A DNA stretch of 64,000 nt, from contig NC_085095.1 in NCBI RefSeq assembly GCF_963422355.1, positions 4,527,107-4,591,106 on the forward strand, given 5' to 3'. The DNA comes from Corticium candelabrum. Taxonomy: Eukaryota; Porifera; Homoscleromorpha; Homosclerophorida; Plakinidae. Position numbers and translations under genes: made by a program. This document shows positions 61,301-64,000 of this stretch, one piece after another (position 1 is the first letter of the stretch; each line of letters begins with the position of its first letter). The notes beneath the pieces were generated by a model. That model searched no databases, had not been told where the DNA came from, and saw only the letters and a program-made list of their open reading frames with translations.

Positions 61301-63295
61301 CAGCGAATGCTGTCAGCATCATCTTGATGAAGAAGAGATTTAGTATCTCCACTACTGAACAACATCACCTGGCCACATTAAAATGGGTACCAAATGCACA
61401 ATGTTTAGAATTTACTTCTAACTTACAGCGTCAACTAATTGAGTTTGATATCCACCACAACTTAAAGAGTAAGGCAATAAGACATCTTGCCTAAAGGCAG
61501 CACCAGATTACCATCAAATGTAGTAGTATTCTATGCACCAAGATGTAATTACACAAAACTTTAAACACTGTTCAACTCACCAATTGCAAGACTTACAATT
61601 CCCACACTTATTCACTTATTCATGTACATCTGTTAGATCGCATGTTCTATAAATATGTCACTGAGTTCTTACACTGATATATGTCTGTTTAATTGGCTGT
61701 CTGTCTATACATATGTTTTCATAAATGAACTATAGCATCACAGCAATAGCTAATCTATGTGTCCATTACATCTAGTACATACAGTGGTGCTTGAAAGTTT
61801 GTGAACACCCAATACAAGTTCTTATTTATTACTTTCCTAAACTTTCATTTGTATTTTTCCTGAGACATGCTACAGAAAATCAGTCAAACCCAAAATATAA
61901 TAAAGTTAGCAAAAGTTTGTAAACTTTCTCTAGTACTTGTTATGTCTACCTTGGGATGTGTCAATATTACATCTGTACAATTGTACAAGGCTCTGACAAC
62001 GTTCTTCCCATTCTTCCATACCAAATGTCCTCAAACTTTTCAAGACTTTCTAGTGGCAAAAATTTACAGTTTTTAGGTCATCCCATAGCATTTCAATTGG
62101 GTTGATATCAGGACTTTGGCTGGGCTATTCTAAAACCCTAATGATGCTTCTCAAACCAAGATTTAGTTGTTTTGCTGTTATGGGTAGGGTTGGTGTCATG
62201 TTAAAAATGTTCATCTGTTCCAGTCGAAGTTGACGAAATGCGACACTGATATTCGCTTGGAGAATTTCTTGATACTGAAACAAATTCATTCTTTCTTTAA
62301 GCCTTCCTGTGCCAGATGCAGTAAAACAGTCACACAGCATTGTGGTACATTGCCGCCACTGTGTTTCACAGTAGATATGATGTTCTTCTCGTGAAAATCT
62401 GTGGTCTTCCTCGCCAAACATACTTTTAGCAATTGCAACCAAACAGCTCAATCTTTGTTTCATCCGTCCATAAAACTGTGTTCCAAAAAACTGAATAAGT
62501 CTGTCAAAGTGCTCTTTGGCATACTTTAATCGCACATGTCGATGATTTGTTGAGATAAGTGGTTTCCTACTTGCTAGTCTTCCATACAAGCCAGTTTTGT
62601 TCAAACTTTTGCGAAATGTAGAACAACATCAACTCTGGACACTTTCAACAAATCCTGAAGAATCTTGTATGTCATTCACGGGTTGTTCCTGACTTCTCGG
62701 ACGATGCTTTAGTAAGTGTCTGAATCATCTTAGCCAGTCAGCTAGCACAAAGGAGCGTTCAAGACATTTTTAATGCTCACCACTTGTACACCACTTGATA
62801 AGTTGTTGACTGATGGATGCCCAGACGCTTAGATATCTTCTTGTATCCCTCCTTGTTGTGGTCACACTCGATATCATCTGTCTGAGCCTCTCACTAACTT
62901 GTTCTTTCATAGCATACTTAAAATCATTCATACCAGCAAGCATGTTCGGCAAGAATTGCGTTCGTTCAACATCTATTATTGCTATAAGAAAACGTGTGGG
63001 ACAAAATTAGTGGCAAATTGGATACAATTGCTAAGACAAACTAAATAGAATTTCATTACGAGTTCACAAACTTTTGCTAACTTTCTTCTCTCCGTTTGAC
63101 CAATTTTCTAACCCTTACAAGAGCACTTCAGAAGTCATTTTTCTTTCATGGTGTAATGAAAACAAAATCATTTCTGTAGCACTTCTTGGTATAAATACAA
63201 ATGAAACAAAACTTGTAAAGGGGGTTCACAAACTATCAAGCACCACTGTACATGAACACAAACAAAAACTGCACTGCACACTAGATATTCACTAC

Positions 63296-63354
<59 letters not shown>

Positions 63355-64000
63355 GTCCTGCTATATGTTTGTTAGCTTGTCGTCGTTGTAATGTTCAATC
63401 ATTTGAAGAATATAATACCTTTGACAGACAGGCAGACAGACAGACAGACAGACAGACGCACACACACACAGCTCTCGTTTATCTAGAGACACAAACACAG
63501 AAAAGTCACAGACACATGCAGAAGCTTGAATAATGCCCCATACTCCAGCACGTTAAAGTACAGGCCCATGAAGCACTATTTTATGAAATATTGAAGACAA
63601 AGTATATTTGATATCTTACAGTTCATTGCTCTAAACATGCATTTCAAAGCACAATGTGATAAAAGAATGCAATGTATACATCTGGCTATCCATCCCGTCT
63701 GTTGTCTGTCGCTTGTATGTCCGTAATAACTCTACCGTACTGTACAAAACTTAGCAATTATAACTCAAACGTAGTTTAGTAGACAACAACAGACAGGAAT
63801 TGTTCCAGCTTCTAGATGTCCCACCTAATGTACTTCGGCACTGCAGTTACCAAATTGATATCCTTTATCTTGTAAACCTTCAGAAATTCCTTCATTGTGT
63901 AGTATCTCCTACCTTCCGTCCGAATCTCCGTCTTCCCAAACTCTACTGTCACAATCTCTCTGTTCACGCCCTCTTTTGATCGCAGGTACTCGTCGGTCCA
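52781..64000 (-). CDS. J2: JmjC/cupin-8 protein with EF-hand and RDEL tail (5' end cut by window)
   Basis: Exons on the minus strand: >64000-63825, 61490-61427, 61368-61243, 56811-56762, 56318-56226, 56172-55966, 53307-53235, 53178-53116, 53062-52991, 52927-52781. All visible introns are GT-AG. Exons 2-9 have the same lengths and phases as J1. The JmjC iron ligands are kept: LHQDD and KWYHYVRS. At the position of the J1 lysine 189 (2-oxoglutarate contact in FIH-type enzymes) J2 has asparagine ('GTNDIYLIEYP'). The EF-hand loop is DFDGDNLVTTSD and the protein ends CTERDEL, a good ER-retrieval signal. The signal-peptide exon must lie beyond 64000. It may be a JmjC protein with altered cosubstrate binding. 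Confidence 0.85.
53612..53969. mobile_element. 350-bp MITE flanked by TTAA
   Basis: Terminal inverted repeats 'gccctgtctatactag' and 'ccagtgtagacaggcct', extended inward by imperfect complementarity ('ggatcccgatcagatcg' against 'gatcggattgtgatcc'). TTAA lies at both edges (53612-53615, 53966-53969), as for piggyBac-type insertions, though the superfamily is not certain. It lies in J2 intron 6. Confidence 0.6.
54005..55939. mobile_element. Foldback-like element built of about 19-bp repeats in two opposite arrays
   Basis: Outer inverted repeats: 54005-54067 (AAAGGTGCCCGCTCATGATT, then 'gcaaacttgaaatcgtg') and 55900-55939 (the complement, lacking about 22 inner bases). Inside, variants of GGCGACTATCCTGTTCACA recur some 20-25 times at 54240-54860, and the complement TGTGAACAGGATAGTCGCC dominates 55285-55800. 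The arrays can pair into long hairpins. About 400 unique bases (54880-55280) separate them. No coding content. It fills most of J2 intron 6, ending 26 bases from the exon 6 donor. Confidence 0.8.
55966..56811 (-). CDS. J2 exons 4-6, JmjC second half
   Basis: Exon 4 (50 bases) reads VVLDHRMSGYSSVDTD, exon 5 (93) 'YVQMKAGDCVYIPYKW', and exon 6 (207) 'YHYVRSYDRNIAVNVCW' with the second iron-binding histidine. Intron 4 (56319-56761) contains a low-complexity 'caacaataatgac' run at 56430-56525. Confidence 0.85.
57218..57296. repeat. (CA)n microsatellite
   Basis: A nearly pure CA run in J2 intron 3. A second run lies at 58239-58317. Confidence 0.9.
57297..57715 (-). mobile_element. tRNA-derived SINE of a second family
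   Basis: Read on the minus strand it has a B-box-like 'ggtttgatcctg' near 57660 and the box 'ccttgagcaagaaactcacc', a known feature of several invertebrate and vertebrate SINE families. Its long translated frames on both strands are shadows. It adjoins the 3' side of the decayed LINE that follows. Confidence 0.5.
57730..61175 (-). mobile_element. Decayed APE-type non-LTR retrotransposon in J2 intron 3
   Basis: Reading right to left: endonuclease/phosphatase fold near 61160-60920 ('VVIFGDFNARVG', then NSNGTVLLTMCDKHQLIITN), a linker with 'VSYSTRKHQDEKV' (60552-60764), an RT entry 'GGDRIPAEIVNMEE' (near 60220), RT motif A as 'LAFRDLTEAFDSVNQEALW' (near 59790-59860), and the C-terminal region at 57790-58191 ('LKTFHMRCIRSILGVSRL', 'RLQWLGLLQRM'). 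Frames are broken throughout. The type is CR1/RTE-like; exact clade unknown. Orientation matches J2. A (CA)n run lies within it at 58239-58317. Confidence 0.75.
61243..61490 (-). CDS. J2 exons 2-3, first iron-binding motif
   Basis: Exon 2 (64 bases) gives 'QDVLLPYSLSCGGYQTQLVD'. Exon 3 (126 bases) gives 'VMLFSSGDTKSLLHQDDADS' with H-x-D. The next block reads 'CLFAGTNDIYLIEYPK', with asparagine in place of the lysine of J1. Confidence 0.85.
61782..63248 (-). mobile_element. Tc1/mariner transposon, 1467 bp, in J2 intron 1
   Basis: Terminal inverted repeats CAGTGGTGCTTGAAAGTTTG and its near complement (63222-63248) are flanked by TA on both sides (61780-61781, 63249-63250). The inside encodes a broken transposase on the minus strand. 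Confidence 0.9.
62080..62952 (-). pseudogene. Tc1/mariner transposase, frameshifted
   Basis: The N-terminal helix-turn-helix part is in 62770-62952. The catalytic part reads 'GRLASRKPLISTNHRHVRL', then a D-E box in VLWTDETKIELFG (near 62450-62490, other frame), 'HDTNPTHNSK' (near 62190, other frame) and 'SQSPDINPIEMLWDDLK' (near 62085-62130) with the third acidic residue. At least four frame changes are needed, so it is inactive. Confidence 0.8.
63297..63457. repeat. (CAGA)n microsatellites
   Basis: Two CAGA/ACAG tracts at 63297-63354 and 63423-63457 in J2 intron 1, of the same class as those in the MULE arms. Confidence 0.9.
63825..64000 (-). CDS. J2 exon 1, 3' part (cut by window edge)
   Basis: Open to the edge, reading 'WTDEYLRSKEGVNREIVTVE' then 'YYTMKEFLKVYKIKDINLVT', homologous to the end of J1 exon 1. 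The donor is 'ttag|gtggga' in phase 2, as in J1. Confidence 0.85.

Overview
The window is nuclear DNA of a eukaryote, almost certainly a metazoan. Real genes have many short GT-AG introns (about 50-70 bases), and the rest is nested transposable elements and long (CA)n, (CAGA)n and (TAA)n microsatellites. Compact ancestral introns plus this mix of MULE, Tc1/mariner, Ty3/gypsy and RLE-type non-LTR elements suggest a marine invertebrate, perhaps a sponge or another early-branching animal; the species cannot be told from sequence alone.

Host genes. Two tandem paralogues on the minus strand encode JmjC/cupin-8 2-oxoglutarate oxygenase-like proteins with a C-terminal EF-hand and a KDEL-like tail. 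Gene J1 (8080-39261, 10 exons) adds up to an uninterrupted 433-residue frame; gene J2 (52781 to beyond 64000) is cut by the right edge. Exons 2-9 have identical lengths in the two genes (64, 126, 50, 93, 207, 73, 63 and 72 bases), but different introns have been inflated by transposons: J1 has a 24.8-kb last intron where J2 has 63 bases. A two-exon small gene of unknown function (45988-46302, minus, 82 residues) lies upstream of J1, with a probable promoter just beyond it.

Layout. 1-2657: right part of a Mutator-like element (MULE A) with the C-terminus of its SWIM-finger transposase. 2760-7800: decayed Ty3/gypsy element, minus strand. 8080-8217: last exon of J1. 8297-33048: the giant J1 intron, holding four copies of one RLE-type non-LTR retrotransposon, five copies of a tRNA-derived SINE, a 4.9-kb palindromic MULE (B) inside one SINE, a satellite patch, a solo LTR, and an unclassified reverse-transcriptase element split by an internally deleted gypsy element. 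33049-34229: J1 exons 2-9. 34230-38845: J1 intron 1 with 1.2-kb repeats and a MITE. 38846-39261: J1 exon 1 with signal peptide. 39323-45833: MULE C, with a decayed SWIM transposase, inserted 61 bases upstream of the J1 start codon. 45988-46412: small gene and promoter. 47826-52481: third Ty3/gypsy element, plus strand. 52781-64000: J2, whose introns hold a MITE, a foldback element made of about 19-base repeats, a SINE, a decayed APE-type LINE and a Tc1/mariner element.

How it fits together. The host content is a compact small gene-J1 / J2 locus expanded by successive insertions. Target-site duplications and split copies give the order: SINE before MULE B, LINE copy 3 before the solo LTR, RT element before gypsy 3. 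All transposon genes that can be read carry stops or frameshifts, so every element here looks immobile on its own.
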